Program-made: the position numbers and the translations under genes
Notes under the pieces: model-generated
What the model was told of the DNA's origin: nothing
The model's input: only the letters and a program-made list of their open reading frames with translations
The model's database searches: none
Part shown: positions 1 through 8,299 of the stretch, in pieces
How the letters are laid out: each line of letters starts with the position of its first letter
Numbering within the stretch: position 1 is the first letter of the stretch
Assembly: GCA_016463095.1 (NCBI GenBank)
Contig: JAEMSA010000001.1
Span: 10,394 to 67,236 of the forward strand
DNA length: 56,843 nt
Direction: 5' to 3'
Source of the DNA: Candidatus Nanopelagicales bacterium
Lineage (GTDB): Bacteria; Actinomycetota; Actinomycetes; S36-B12; UBA5976

Positions 1-237
1 ATTGAAAATGTGTTAAGAGATCAACCCGGTGTTGAGGACGCGGTTGTTTTTGCTATGCCGGATGAAACCTGGGGAACAATTGTGGCTGCTGTAATTGTGG
101 GAAATGCAGAATTACTTGCACTACAAGATGCGGTTGAAAAAGAATTAGGAAGTCCCGCAAAGCCACGGATAATAAAATTTGCTCATGAATTGCCTTTACT
201 CCCAAACGGCAAAATTGATGTAGATTCTCTCAGGTGA
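1..237 (+). CDS. menE: o-succinylbenzoate-CoA ligase, C-terminal part (cut by window edge)
   Basis: Only the last 78 codons are present; the reading frame is open back to base 1, so the gene begins outside the window. The fragment is the mobile C-terminal subdomain of an acyl-adenylate-forming enzyme: GVEDAVVFAMPDETWG near its start and LPLLPNGKID near its end, where the lysine of PNGKI is the conserved adenylation lysine of the family. MenE activates o-succinylbenzoate as its CoA ester in menaquinone synthesis. The fragment alone would fit any acyl-CoA synthetase; the MenE assignment rests on the directly coupled menA, whose start overlaps this stop codon (TGATG). Confidence 0.82.
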   Translation: MENVLRDQPGVEDAVVFAMPDETWGTIVAAVIVGNAELLALQDAVEKELGSPAKPRIIKFAHELPLLPNGKIDVDSLR

Positions 238-1139
238 TGAATTTAAATCTCTGGTTTCAAGGTGCGAGACCAAAAACATTAGGCGCAGCAATTGCTCCAG
301 TTTTAGTGGGAAGTTCACTAGCTTTTTATGAAAAATCTTTTAATTTACTCATTTCAATTTTAGCTTTAGTGGTAAGTATTGCTATTCAAATCGGAGTTAA
401 TTACGCCAATGACTACTCAGATGGAATCAGGGGTACAGATGATCAGCGAATTGGTCCCGTGCGTTTAGTTGGACAAAAATTAGCTTCACCAAAATCTGTA
501 AAAAATGCGGCAATGCTATTTTTCTTCATTTCCGCAGTTGCTGGATTAATGATAACTATTTACTCAAAACAATGGTGGTTTTTACTTTTGGGATTTAGCG
601 CCATTGTGGCTGCCTGGAGTTACACCGGTGGGTCAAGACCTTATGGCTATGCAGGATTAGGGGAAATTTCTGTTTTCATTTATTTCGGTCTAGTGGCCGT
701 GCTTGGAACAGTTTATGCTCAAACACTTTTCTTTAAACCTTATTTCTTAATTTATGCGATCTCAATAGGACTTTTCGCCTCAGCAATATTAGTAGTAAAT
801 AACTTAAGAGACAGAGAAAAAGATCAACTAAACAATAAAAATACTTTAGCCGTTAAATTAGGAGACCAGAAAACAAGATACTTATTTGTGTTTATGATGA
901 TCTTGCCTTTTATTTTGATTCCTGCCTTATTTATATATGGAAGATTTAATCCCACTCAAGAAGTCGGGGCCGTTATTCAAGTTCAGTTACTTGCTTTAAT
1001 ATTTGCAGGTACCTGTATTAGATCTGTGTTAAATAAAGCTACAGGAAAGGATTTGATTCCAGTTTTAGTTAAGACTAGTCAAACAGAATTAATTTGGGCA
1101 ATTCTTATTTCAATTTCTTTAGTTCTAGAGACTAATTAA
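237..1139 (+). CDS. menA: 1,4-dihydroxy-2-naphthoate polyprenyltransferase
   Basis: MenA attaches the polyprenyl tail to 1,4-dihydroxy-2-naphthoate in the membrane, the penultimate step of menaquinone synthesis. The protein of about 300 residues is almost wholly hydrophobic with roughly eight or nine membrane segments. It carries the first prenyltransferase Asp-rich motif as NDYSDGIRGTDDQR near residue 60 and a second as NNLRDREKD near residue 188. ATG at 237 is preferred because it overlaps the menE stop as TGATG; GTG at 234 is possible. Its stop overlaps the stop of the convergent DUF4229 gene by four bases. The organism therefore uses menaquinone as its respiratory quinone. Confidence 0.95.
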   Translation: MNLNLWFQGARPKTLGAAIAPVLVGSSLAFYEKSFNLLISILALVVSIAIQIGVNYANDYSDGIRGTDDQRIGPVRLVGQKLASPKSVKNAAMLFFFISAVAGLMITIYSKQWWFLLLGFSAIVAAWSYTGGSRPYGYAGLGEISVFIYFGLVAVLGTVYAQTLFFKPYFLIYAISIGLFASAILVVNNLRDREKDQLNNKNTLAVKLGDQKTRYLFVFMMILPFILIPALFIYGRFNPTQEVGAVIQVQLLALIFAGTCIRSVLNKATGKDLIPVLVKTSQTELIWAILISISLVLETN

Positions 1140-1390
1140 TTTTCATCAATCAGTTTATCTTCTTTTTCAGCTGCTGAAGCGATTTTCTTGTTAACTCTTT
1201 GGGATGCTGAAAAAATGGAACTTGATAACTGATCTCTTGTTTTAGACAGGACAAAAAGACTCACAATTCCAGAAGCCAAGAAACCCATTAAAAGTAAGAT
1301 GATTCCGCGTAAACCGATCAAGTACCCAGCACCCAAAAAGGAAGCCAAAATGAGAATTCTTAAAAATGTATAAATTAAAACATTTTTCAT
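1136..1390 (-). CDS. DUF4229 family small membrane protein
   Basis: This 84-residue protein has two hydrophobic segments (about residues 5-25 and 28-48) followed by a charged cytoplasmic tail rich in Lys, Ser and Glu. Size, layout and the position next to menA match the actinobacterial DUF4229 family, whose function is not known. Its start lies three bases beyond the ccsB stop on the same strand, so it probably is the last gene of the cytochrome c maturation operon. It meets menA tail to tail with overlapping stop codons. Confidence 0.75.
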   Translation of the reverse strand: MKNVLIYTFLRILILASFLGAGYLIGLRGIILLLMGFLASGIVSLFVLSKTRDQLSSSIFSASQRVNKKIASAAEKEDKLIDEN

Positions 1391-1393
1391 TAA

Positions 1394-2215
1394 CTAAACG
1401 CCCGCGTAACTATGTAAACCTGTCACCCAAATATTTATTACAAAAAAGTTGAAAACAATGGCGGCGTATCCAAAAATACTTACCCAAGCAGCTTTGGTAC
1501 CTTTCCACCCAACGGTAACTCTGGAATGTAAATATGCAGCATAAATAATCCAGGTTATGAAAGCCCAAGTTTCTTTTGGATCCCATCCCCAATATCTTCC
1601 CCAAGCACTTTCTGCCCAAATTGCACCCGAGATAACTGCGAATGTCCAAATGGGGAAAGCAAAAAGTACAACTTTGTATGAAAATTCATCAATTCGATCT
1701 GGACTAGGTAAAGATTTTAGTTTTCCCTTAACTCTCAAAAGATACAAAATAGATAACGCAAAATTAATAGTAAAAGCTCCGTAAGAAATTATTGCTGAAG
1801 AGACGTGAATAAGTAACCAACTTGATTTCAGTGCTGGAACTAGTGGACCACTTTCTGTGTAAAGCACGATGACAGCTAAACCTAAAAGTATGATTACCGG
1901 CACAATTATAAAAATACCTAACCAGGAAATATCTTTCTTTATCGAAATAAAAAGGAAAGCAAAAATAATTGCAGTTGCTGAGGCCACTGCAAATTCATAC
2001 ATGTTTCCCATAGGAGCACGCTGTGCTGCTACGGCTCTTAAAATTAAGGCTACGGCTAGAAATGTTCCGATAAGCCAAGTGAGAGCCATGGCAATATTTG
2101 AAACTCTTGATTGTTTTTTCGACTGACTAAGTGTTATTGAAAAAAGTATTAGATTAAAAGCGGACAAGAAGATTGCAAAATAAACCAATAAATTACTTAA
2201 TGAGTTTGTACTCAA
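1394..2215 (-). CDS. ccsB: System II cytochrome c biogenesis protein CcsB/CcsA
   Basis: CcsA-type heme handling protein (the actinobacterial copy is usually named CcsB). With ResB it forms the cytochrome c synthase that exports heme and joins it to apocytochromes outside the membrane. The 273 residues form about eight membrane helices. The tryptophan-rich heme-binding WWD region is visible as WGRYWGWDPKETWAFITW near residue 210, flanked by conserved histidines (HVSSAIISYG, LHSRV, GLHSY). The start is TTG, overlapping the resB stop as TTGA, with AAAGGA nine bases upstream. No ATG is available near the N-terminus, so TTG is likely genuine. Confidence 0.93.
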   Translation of the reverse strand: MSTNSLSNLLVYFAIFLSAFNLILFSITLSQSKKQSRVSNIAMALTWLIGTFLAVALILRAVAAQRAPMGNMYEFAVASATAIIFAFLFISIKKDISWLGIFIIVPVIILLGLAVIVLYTESGPLVPALKSSWLLIHVSSAIISYGAFTINFALSILYLLRVKGKLKSLPSPDRIDEFSYKVVLFAFPIWTFAVISGAIWAESAWGRYWGWDPKETWAFITWIIYAAYLHSRVTVGWKGTKAAWVSIFGYAAIVFNFFVINIWVTGLHSYAGV

Positions 2216-3747
2216 ATTGATCTATTTCCTTTCTTTTCAATTTTGATGATGCCAAGTTTCTGCAACACTTTGTCTATATCTTTATTGATGTCATGGCTAT
2301 CACTTTTTGCCAATCCAGCTATCTCTATAACACTAGGGCCATTTTGAACTTTCGGCATCAGCACCCAAATTTTTCGTCGCTGAATGCCTAATCCAAAAAA
2401 CATGCCCAACATGGCAAGAGTTGCTCCGATCAGAGCTAAGAATCTTCCCGGTTCATAAGCGACTTGGAAAGAAGCAAACTGTTCAACTCCTAAAAATTTT
2501 ATTTCCATACCTTGCTCAGTTTTCCAAGTTTCACCTGGCTTTAATTCTTCTATGCCAAGCTCGGTCATTTTGGTGGTATCAAGACGGTAAATACTTTGTG
2601 CGATTCCTTCGTTAACCCCAAGATCTCCTTGCCAAAGAGTCATAAATAATTGAGGGTTGTCTAATGCCGGAAAAGTTGAAATAGGACCGTTCATTGGATC
2701 AATGTTTGCTGTAGGTAAAAAACTAGCTTTAATTCCCAATTGAGGTTTTTCATCAGGAATTTTGATAACCCCTGTGGAAGTAAAGTTTCCGTCTTGAGGC
2801 AAGAAAGTAATTGAATCTGAATAAACAATTTCTTGTTTCTGATTTAATATTTCTACTCGCGGGGCATAACCATGACCGGTTAAATAAATTTTTGTGCCTG
2901 CAACATTGAAAGGTTTGTTGACCAAAACCATCAAATCATCTTTACCGTTTAATGTGATATCTGCTTCGAATTTTCTAGGTGAACCTGTTTGATTAATACT
3001 TCGTTCAAACTCCACGACAAAATCGTTTAAAGTAAAAAAGAAATTGGGCATGCTTTCTATATTGAATAATTTTCCGGCCCTAAAATCGTCGTATTGGGTC
3101 AAGGTGTTAGCAAAACCATTTCCCTCTTTAACAATTACAGTTCCCCGATAACTAAACAAGGCACCCAAAGCTAAAGCAATAGTTAAAAAGATCATGCTGG
3201 CATGAAACACCAAGTTTCCAGCTTCTCTGGCGTATCCTTTTTCGGCTGTTAAACCGTTTCCCTCTCGGTTAATTCTCCAACCTGAATTCTTTAACTCGGC
3301 TTCGATTTTATTCAAACTTGTATTAGTCAATTGAATTTTTCGATAGCCTTCAAATCTTTCGATTTTGATTGGTGGACTTTGTGGCTGTTCATTAAAAGAT
3401 TGCCAATAAACTTTGAGTCTAGGAATAACACAACCTATTAACGAAATCATTAATAAAATGTAGATTGCTGAAAACCAAAAAGAACCATAAACATCAAATA
3501 AACTCAAATTGTCAAAAATTTGGGCAAGTGAGGGATTTTCGTTTTTCCAATTGTTGACTTTAAGAATTGAAGCTGTTCTTTGCGGTAGCAAAGATCCAGG
3601 AATTGCTGCCAGGGCCACTAAAAGCAAAAGCAACAAAGCAGTGTTCATACTTGTTAATTGACGCCAAGTCCAACGTAAGAATCCTGCAAAATCCAGGGGC
3701 GGAAGTGGAGTTTCAGTTCTCTGCTTGGCAGATATTTGTTTTTTCAT
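2212..3747 (-). CDS. resB: System II cytochrome c biogenesis protein ResB
   Basis: ResB is the second half of the System II cytochrome c synthase. The 511-residue protein has membrane segments near residues 35-55, 90-110 and 180-200, a large extracytoplasmic domain of about 230 residues, and a final helix near residue 430 followed by a cytoplasmic tail. LLVALAAIPGSLLPQ in the first helix and GNLVFHASMIFLTIALALG in the third are typical. It overlaps ccdA upstream (ATGA) and ccsB downstream (TTGA), so translation is probably coupled through the whole operon. Confidence 0.94.
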   Translation of the reverse strand: MKKQISAKQRTETPLPPLDFAGFLRWTWRQLTSMNTALLLLLLVALAAIPGSLLPQRTASILKVNNWKNENPSLAQIFDNLSLFDVYGSFWFSAIYILLMISLIGCVIPRLKVYWQSFNEQPQSPPIKIERFEGYRKIQLTNTSLNKIEAELKNSGWRINREGNGLTAEKGYAREAGNLVFHASMIFLTIALALGALFSYRGTVIVKEGNGFANTLTQYDDFRAGKLFNIESMPNFFFTLNDFVVEFERSINQTGSPRKFEADITLNGKDDLMVLVNKPFNVAGTKIYLTGHGYAPRVEILNQKQEIVYSDSITFLPQDGNFTSTGVIKIPDEKPQLGIKASFLPTANIDPMNGPISTFPALDNPQLFMTLWQGDLGVNEGIAQSIYRLDTTKMTELGIEELKPGETWKTEQGMEIKFLGVEQFASFQVAYEPGRFLALIGATLAMLGMFFGLGIQRRKIWVLMPKVQNGPSVIEIAGLAKSDSHDINKDIDKVLQKLGIIKIEKKGNRSI

Positions 3748-4475
3748 AGCAGTGGAGTAAATCCTGAAACAAGAACTCTCATTTGCACAGTTAGCTCAGA
3801 CCACATTCCGGTAGTTAACAATAATCCAATCACAATAAGAAATACTCCGCCAGTTCGTAAGAACTTCAATTGGTGTTGGCGTAACCATCTCACCGAAACT
3901 AGGGCTTTTTCTAAAGCGAAAGTAATTATCAAAAAAGGTAAACCTAATCCGAATCCGTAAACAGCAGAAAGAAGTGCACCTCTGCCAACAGTGGCTTGAT
4001 TAAAAGCCAGTGATTGCACAGCTGCCAATGTTGGACCGATGCAAGGTGTCCAACCAATTGCAAACAATGCTCCCATAAATGGTGCACCAGCAATCCCCTG
4101 CTTAACCGGTGTATGAAATCTAAATTCTCGGTTAAATAAGTTCCAAACACCTAAATAACTTAAACCTAAAAGGATCACAAAAATTCCCATGATTCTTTCA
4201 ATGATTCTTCCATTTAATAAAAACCATCCGCCAATGCCACCGAAGAACATCCCAATACAAACAAACACGAAAGTAAAACCTGAAATGAACAATAGAGTTG
4301 CCAAAAGTGCTTTAGATTTCCTAACTGTTGTATTGGCCTCCAAACCAAATCCAGTTATAAAAGAAAGATAACCGGGTACAAGTGGCAAAACACAGGGAGA
4401 TAAGAAAGAAATGATTCCTGCGCTAAAAGATAATAAAATAGCTATTAATAAGGAACCTTGGCTTACCGCGTTCAT
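3744..4475 (-). CDS. ccdA: Thiol-disulfide transmembrane protein CcdA
   Basis: CcdA carries reducing power from cytoplasmic thioredoxin across the membrane to extracytoplasmic thioredoxin-like proteins, here most likely ResA. The 243 residues form six hydrophobic segments. The paired redox cysteines sit in LSPCVLPLVPGYL (C28) and GWTPCIGPTL (C145), the hallmark of the DsbD/CcdA membrane domain. Both ends overlap neighbours by ATGA, between resA and resB. Together these genes keep the apocytochrome heme-binding cysteines reduced before heme attachment. Confidence 0.95.
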   Translation of the reverse strand: MNAVSQGSLLIAILLSFSAGIISFLSPCVLPLVPGYLSFITGFGLEANTTVRKSKALLATLLFISGFTFVFVCIGMFFGGIGGWFLLNGRIIERIMGIFVILLGLSYLGVWNLFNREFRFHTPVKQGIAGAPFMGALFAIGWTPCIGPTLAAVQSLAFNQATVGRGALLSAVYGFGLGLPFLIITFALEKALVSVRWLRQHQLKFLRTGGVFLIVIGLLLTTGMWSELTVQMRVLVSGFTPLL

Positions 4476-5050
4476 TCTTCCACCAAACTTGAAATAAATC
4501 CTTGAATTAAAGCTCTGTCAATAGGCCCTAATTGCCTTGCTGCCACTAAACCATTTTTGTCTATAAGAACAGTGGAAGGTATTGCATTGGCTGGCAATGT
4601 TTCTTTAAAGCCCAGTAGCAATATTCCATCTCTATCAAAAATGTTTGGATAAGTTATCTGATAATTTGTCACAAATTTCTCTGCAGAGACTTTCGAGTCT
4701 CTTATGTTTATTCCAATAAATTGCACTCCACTGTCTTTGTTTTTTAAATAAAGTTCTTCGAGTTCAGTTGCTTCTTTTCTACACGGGGAGCACCACGATC
4801 CCCAAACATTTATGACCACAACTTTATTCTTAAAGTTTTCAAGACTAATTTTTGCACCGTTAAAATCTGTGGAAGCTAATTTGGGTGCAGATTTTCTTTC
4901 ATCGATCTGAAGAAATGTTGCTGTTCCATCTCCTGAAATAAATCCTGCCTCCCCAGAATTTTGGATGGCAGCATTTGGGCTAGCACAAGCTGAAAGAACT
5001 AATAAACTCAAAACTACTTTTAAATTACGCACCAGAAATTTTGCTTGCAT
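4472..5050 (-). CDS. resA: ResA/TlpA-like thioredoxin-fold lipoprotein
   Basis: Membrane-anchored thioredoxin-like protein that reduces apocytochrome c cysteines. The N-terminus is a lipoprotein signal with lipobox LSAC (C22), so it should be lipid-anchored outside the membrane. The AhpC/TSA-thioredoxin domain spans about residues 55-190, with active site WCSPC (C87, C90) and a cis-proline region in NAIPSTVLID. The start overlaps the preceding phosphatase gene by 26 bases; no better start is visible because the signal peptide begins directly after this methionine. It is coupled to ccdA by an ATGA overlap. Confidence 0.9.
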   Translation of the reverse strand: MQAKFLVRNLKVVLSLLVLSACASPNAAIQNSGEAGFISGDGTATFLQIDERKSAPKLASTDFNGAKISLENFKNKVVVINVWGSWCSPCRKEATELEELYLKNKDSGVQFIGINIRDSKVSAEKFVTNYQITYPNIFDRDGILLLGFKETLPANAIPSTVLIDKNGLVAARQLGPIDRALIQGFISSLVEE

Positions 5051-5666
5051 CTTTGACTAAATCTGCCGAAGGTTCTTCGTATTTAATTTCAACTAAATTT
5101 TCACCGTCGAAAACAAAAGTTGTCACGCTTGCTAAATTGCATTGACGTTTACGGGGATCGTGCACAAATGATTTACCTTCAGCTCCAAGTCTGGCAATCC
5201 AAATCGGTAATTGGTGTGAAACCAATAAGGCTTCTCTTCCTTGTGCTAAATCACGGGCAGCAAATATTGCTGTGCTCATTCTGTCTGCAATTTGCTTGTA
5301 AGGCTCTCCCCATGATGGTCTAATTGGGTTTCTCAAATACCACCAATTGCGCGGGTCTCTTAATGCTCCGTCTCCAACTGAAACTCTTTTACCTTCGAAT
5401 ATGTTTTCGGCTTCAATAATTAAACTTTCTAATTCAGGTTTTAGATTATGAGAATTAGCAGTAGGAGCTGCAGTTTGCTGTGCTCTTTCAAGTGGTGAAG
5501 AAACAATAAGTGCTAAATCATTGTTTTGAAAATGTTGAGCAGCACGATCGGCCATTCTTAGCCCAAGTTCAGATAATTTATATCCGGGCAATCTTCCGTA
5601 GAGTACTTTTTCTGGATTAAAAACTTCCCCATGTCTCATCACATGGACAAGGGTTTTGTTTGCCAT
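5025..5666 (-). CDS. Histidine phosphatase family protein (phosphoglycerate-mutase fold)
   Basis: This 213-residue protein has the histidine phosphatase signature MRHGEVFNPEKVLYGRLPGY, with the phospho-accepting His at residue 12. A second catalytic His is in LLVSHQLPIW near residue 152. The same gene sits between hem genes and resA in mycobacteria, so the position is conserved, but the substrate is unknown. It is too short and divergent for the glycolytic mutase, which is encoded separately at 50939-51694. It starts 12 bases after the hemD stop and overlaps resA by 26 bases. Confidence 0.85.
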   Translation of the reverse strand: MANKTLVHVMRHGEVFNPEKVLYGRLPGYKLSELGLRMADRAAQHFQNNDLALIVSSPLERAQQTAAPTANSHNLKPELESLIIEAENIFEGKRVSVGDGALRDPRNWWYLRNPIRPSWGEPYKQIADRMSTAIFAARDLAQGREALLVSHQLPIWIARLGAEGKSFVHDPRKRQCNLASVTTFVFDGENLVEIKYEEPSADLVKDASKISGA

Positions 5667-5678
5667 AGTTTTTACTTC

Positions 5679-7268
5679 TTAATGTTTACGGCGCATTGAA
5701 CCGCGACGTTTACTTGGTCGCCACACGTTGTCGCCATTTTCAATGGCTGCCAGTCTTAAAGTTTCACCATGTGCAGCAAGTGCATCAATCAGAATTGAAA
5801 CATTTGGTGATTCTGCTTGCACATCAACTCTTAAACCATGTTCTTGTGCGGCTTGTGCTGTTTGGGGACCAATCACTGCAACAACAGTTGAAGCGTGTGG
5901 TTTACCAGCAATTCCGACAAGGTTTCTTACCGTACTTGCAGAAGTAAACAGCACCGCATCAAATCCACCACTTTTAATTAATTCACGAGTGTGCGCAGGA
6001 GGAGGAGCTGCACGTACTGTTCTAAAGGCAACGATGTCTTCAACTTCCCAACCTTTAGCTTGCATTCCTTCGACGAGTGTTTCGGTTGCAATGTCTGCGC
6101 GTGGTAAGAAAACTCTGTTGATGGGATCTAACAGTTGATCAAACTTTGGCCATACTTCTAATAGTCCTTCGGAGTTATGTTCATTGGTTGGGAACAAATC
6201 TGGTTTAACCCCAAATTCAACAAGTGCATCAATTACGGGTTGGCCAATTGCGGCAACTTTTAATCCAGCAAAAGCTCTGGCATCCAAACCATAATCAACA
6301 AATTTATCTCGCACAGCTCTTACCGCATTTGTGCTTGTGAAAACAACCCATTGGAATCGTCCTGAAACTAAACCGTGAACTGCTCTTTCCATTTGTTGTG
6401 GAGTTCTTGGTGGCTCCACCGAAATTGTGGGAACCTCTACTGAAACAGCTCCATAAACTGCTAAAAGTTTTTGAAAATCTTCAGCATCTTCTTTAGTTCT
6501 GGGCACTAAAACTTTCCAACCAAATAAGGATTTGTTTTCAAACCATTGATATTTATCTCTGTTGTTAACAAGATCGCCTATCACAATTACGCCTTGTCCT
6601 GATTGTCTAGCCGCCTTTGCCACTAGTGGAATGTTTTCCAATGTCGAAACAATGGTTCTTTGATCAGTGGTGCTGCCATCACGGGTAACAGAAATTGGGG
6701 TGGTGACATCGCGACCGCGAGCAATGAGAGCACTTGCGATAGCTGGTGCTTTATCTGCAGCATTGATTACCACGATTGGAATTGTTGGATCTAGATGCAA
6801 AGCCCAATCAATTGGTTCTGAGCCATTGAGGATGTGAACTTCTTTTCCTTTATTGGCAAAAAGTGACATTCCGGCATGAGTTGGAACTGAAGTGATTGGT
6901 GAAACTCCCGGAACATATTCAAATTCAATTTTGGATTTAGCAAGTGTGGAAACTTCCACAGCTAAGTTGTCTTCTACTACAGGGTCTCCTGCGCACAATC
7001 TGACAACTGCTGCGCCTTCTTTGGCTGCATCAATTGCTAAACGTGCTCTCACAGCTGGTGCCATTGGTACACCATCTTCATCGACTGCTGCCACCACATC
7101 TGCGTTTTCATTTGCGTGAGCATTAGCAATATCCATGGTGTTTACATCAGCAATAATTAATTCTGCTTGTTTAAGTGCATTGATGCCACGCAAAGTTATT
7201 AATTGTGGGTCTCCAGGTCCCGCCGCAACATAAATTACGGGCAGAACAATAATCTTTTTCTTAGTCAC
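5679..7268 (-). CDS. hemD: Uroporphyrinogen-III C-methyltransferase / uroporphyrinogen-III synthase fusion
   Basis: Two-domain protein of the actinobacterial CobA-HemD type. Residues about 10-245 form a SAM-dependent tetrapyrrole methylase: AAGPGDP at 15-21, RLCAGDP at 90-96 and EYVPGVSPITSVP near 117. Residues about 248-505 form uroporphyrinogen-III synthase, with a basic C-terminal tail. HemD cyclises hydroxymethylbilane; the methylase part would send the product towards siroheme or cobalamin. The start is GTG with AAAGGT upstream. It follows rex by 17 bases, where hemA and hemC normally intervene, so this window shows no source for its substrate. Sequence retention suggests it is still under selection. 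Confidence 0.9.
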   Translation of the reverse strand: MTKKKIIVLPVIYVAAGPGDPQLITLRGINALKQAELIIADVNTMDIANAHANENADVVAAVDEDGVPMAPAVRARLAIDAAKEGAAVVRLCAGDPVVEDNLAVEVSTLAKSKIEFEYVPGVSPITSVPTHAGMSLFANKGKEVHILNGSEPIDWALHLDPTIPIVVINAADKAPAIASALIARGRDVTTPISVTRDGSTTDQRTIVSTLENIPLVAKAARQSGQGVIVIGDLVNNRDKYQWFENKSLFGWKVLVPRTKEDAEDFQKLLAVYGAVSVEVPTISVEPPRTPQQMERAVHGLVSGRFQWVVFTSTNAVRAVRDKFVDYGLDARAFAGLKVAAIGQPVIDALVEFGVKPDLFPTNEHNSEGLLEVWPKFDQLLDPINRVFLPRADIATETLVEGMQAKGWEVEDIVAFRTVRAAPPPAHTRELIKSGGFDAVLFTSASTVRNLVGIAGKPHASTVVAVIGPQTAQAAQEHGLRVDVQAESPNVSILIDALAAHGETLRLAAIENGDNVWRPSKRRGSMRRKH

Positions 7269-7285
7269 TTAATTACCTTTCGTTT

Positions 7286-7975
7286 CTATATGGCTTTGCG
7301 TTGTTCGTGGAATGCTAATATTTGTAGTTCTGATGCCAAGTCAACTTTTCTGACATCAACACCTTCAGGAACACTTAAATGAACTGGAGCAAAATTTAAG
7401 ATGCTTCTTATTCCTGCTTTTACTAAACGATCACTTACAACTTGCGCACTTTCTGCAGGAGTAGCAACTACCCCTAGTCGAGCATTTGTTTCTTTTATTA
7501 CATCTTCTAAATCACTTAAGGCATGAACTAATAATTCAACAGTTTTTCCTTCAGCTCCACATTTAACTTTTGTGCCAATTAAAGTTTGATCTGCATCAAC
7601 TAAAGCAACGACTCGAAATCCGCGAGAACCGAACCCGCCGTAATGAGCAAGTGCTCTACCTAGATTTCCTACTCCCACAATTACTACTGACCAATCTTGA
7701 TTAAGTCCCATTTCCCGAGAAATTTGGTAGCGCAAAAACTCAACTTCATAACCAACACCACGGGTGCCATAGGAACCTAAATGAGATAAATCTTTTCGAA
7801 GCATGGCACTAGAAACACCAGTTAACGCAGCTAACTCTTCGGAAGAAATTCGTATTTGCTGGGCATCTGCTAATTGGCTTAAAGCCCGATAATAAGCAGG
7901 CAACCTAGAAACTGTAGCTTCAGAAATTTTGTGGGTGTGACCATCTTTTATTGATGATGGGACTTTTGATGGCAT
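7286..7975 (-). CDS. rex: Redox-sensing transcriptional repressor Rex
   Basis: Rex senses the NADH/NAD+ ratio and represses respiratory and fermentative genes when NADH is low. The protein has an N-terminal winged helix (SRLPAYYRALSQL, then LAALTGVSSAMLRKDLSHLG and the wing SYGTRGVGYEV) and a Rossmann NAD-binding domain with VGVGNLGRAL. The C-terminal swapped helix is short. I chose ATG 7975 (229 residues) because it gives the usual Rex N-terminus and lies seven bases after a good -10 box; starts at 7993 or TTG 8011 would fall inside the operator. Downstream it should be transcribed with hemD. Confidence 0.94.
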   Translation of the reverse strand: MPSKVPSSIKDGHTHKISEATVSRLPAYYRALSQLADAQQIRISSEELAALTGVSSAMLRKDLSHLGSYGTRGVGYEVEFLRYQISREMGLNQDWSVVIVGVGNLGRALAHYGGFGSRGFRVVALVDADQTLIGTKVKCGAEGKTVELLVHALSDLEDVIKETNARLGVVATPAESAQVVSDRLVKAGIRSILNFAPVHLSVPEGVDVRKVDLASELQILAFHEQRKAI

Positions 7976-7982
7976 ATATCCA

Positions 7983-8013
7983 AAGGTACACATTTGTGCA
8001 AAAAAGCACAAAT
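7983..8013 (-). promoter_or_regulatory. rex promoter overlapped by a Rex operator (leaderless start)
   Basis: Bases 7992-8013 form a perfect inverted repeat, ATTTGTGC-AAAAAA-GCACAAAT. It contains TTGTG-N8-CACAA (7994-8011), the established Rex operator pattern. Read on the minus strand, -35 TTGTGC (8006-8011), a 17-base spacer and -10 TACCTT (7983-7988) stand seven bases before the rex ATG. The operator covers the -35 and half the spacer, so bound Rex should block RNA polymerase. Box spacing is read directly; autorepression is inferred from known rex genes. Confidence 0.82.
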
Positions 8014-8034
8014 CGTCTCACAAATTGAGGACCT

Positions 8035-8271
8035 TTAGCTGAGTGCTTTTCTTAATCTTTCCGGGTCTACTCGCCAATAATCATGGCGTTTGCCGTCAAC
8101 AAATATCACCGGGATTTCTTCCCCATAAAGATGCATTAACTCAGGATTGTTTTGGATTTCTTCAACTTCATAATCGATGTTTAATTCACTGGTAACTTGG
8201 GCAATAATTTTGATGGCATCATCACAGAGATGGCAACCTGGTTTGGAAAGAACTTTGACTCGTTTAGAGAT
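8035..8271 (-). CDS. Glutaredoxin-like protein with apparent ATC start
   Basis: A 78-codon frame encodes a glutaredoxin family (DUF836-type) protein: redox motif KPGCHLCDDA at about residues 9-18, then EEIPVIFVDGKRHDYWRVD with the family's cis-proline. Relatives lie upstream of hemA or rex in other actinobacteria and start just where this frame begins. However, the first codon after an in-frame TAA is ATC (8271-8269), and there is no ATG, GTG or TTG before the active site. AAGGGG lies nine bases upstream of the ATC. Either ATC is a real rare start, the base is a sequencing error for ATG, or the gene is inactivated. The rest of the frame is intact. Confidence 0.75.
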   Translation of the reverse strand: MSKRVKVLSKPGCHLCDDAIKIIAQVTSELNIDYEVEEIQNNPELMHLYGEEIPVIFVDGKRHDYWRVDPERLRKALS

Positions 8272-8299
8272 TTAGAACAACCCCTTAAAAGTGGGGAAA

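Noticed and set aside
5728-6138. Long open frame antisense to hemD
   Set aside because: It has low complexity, no recognisable family, and lies wholly inside a conserved gene.
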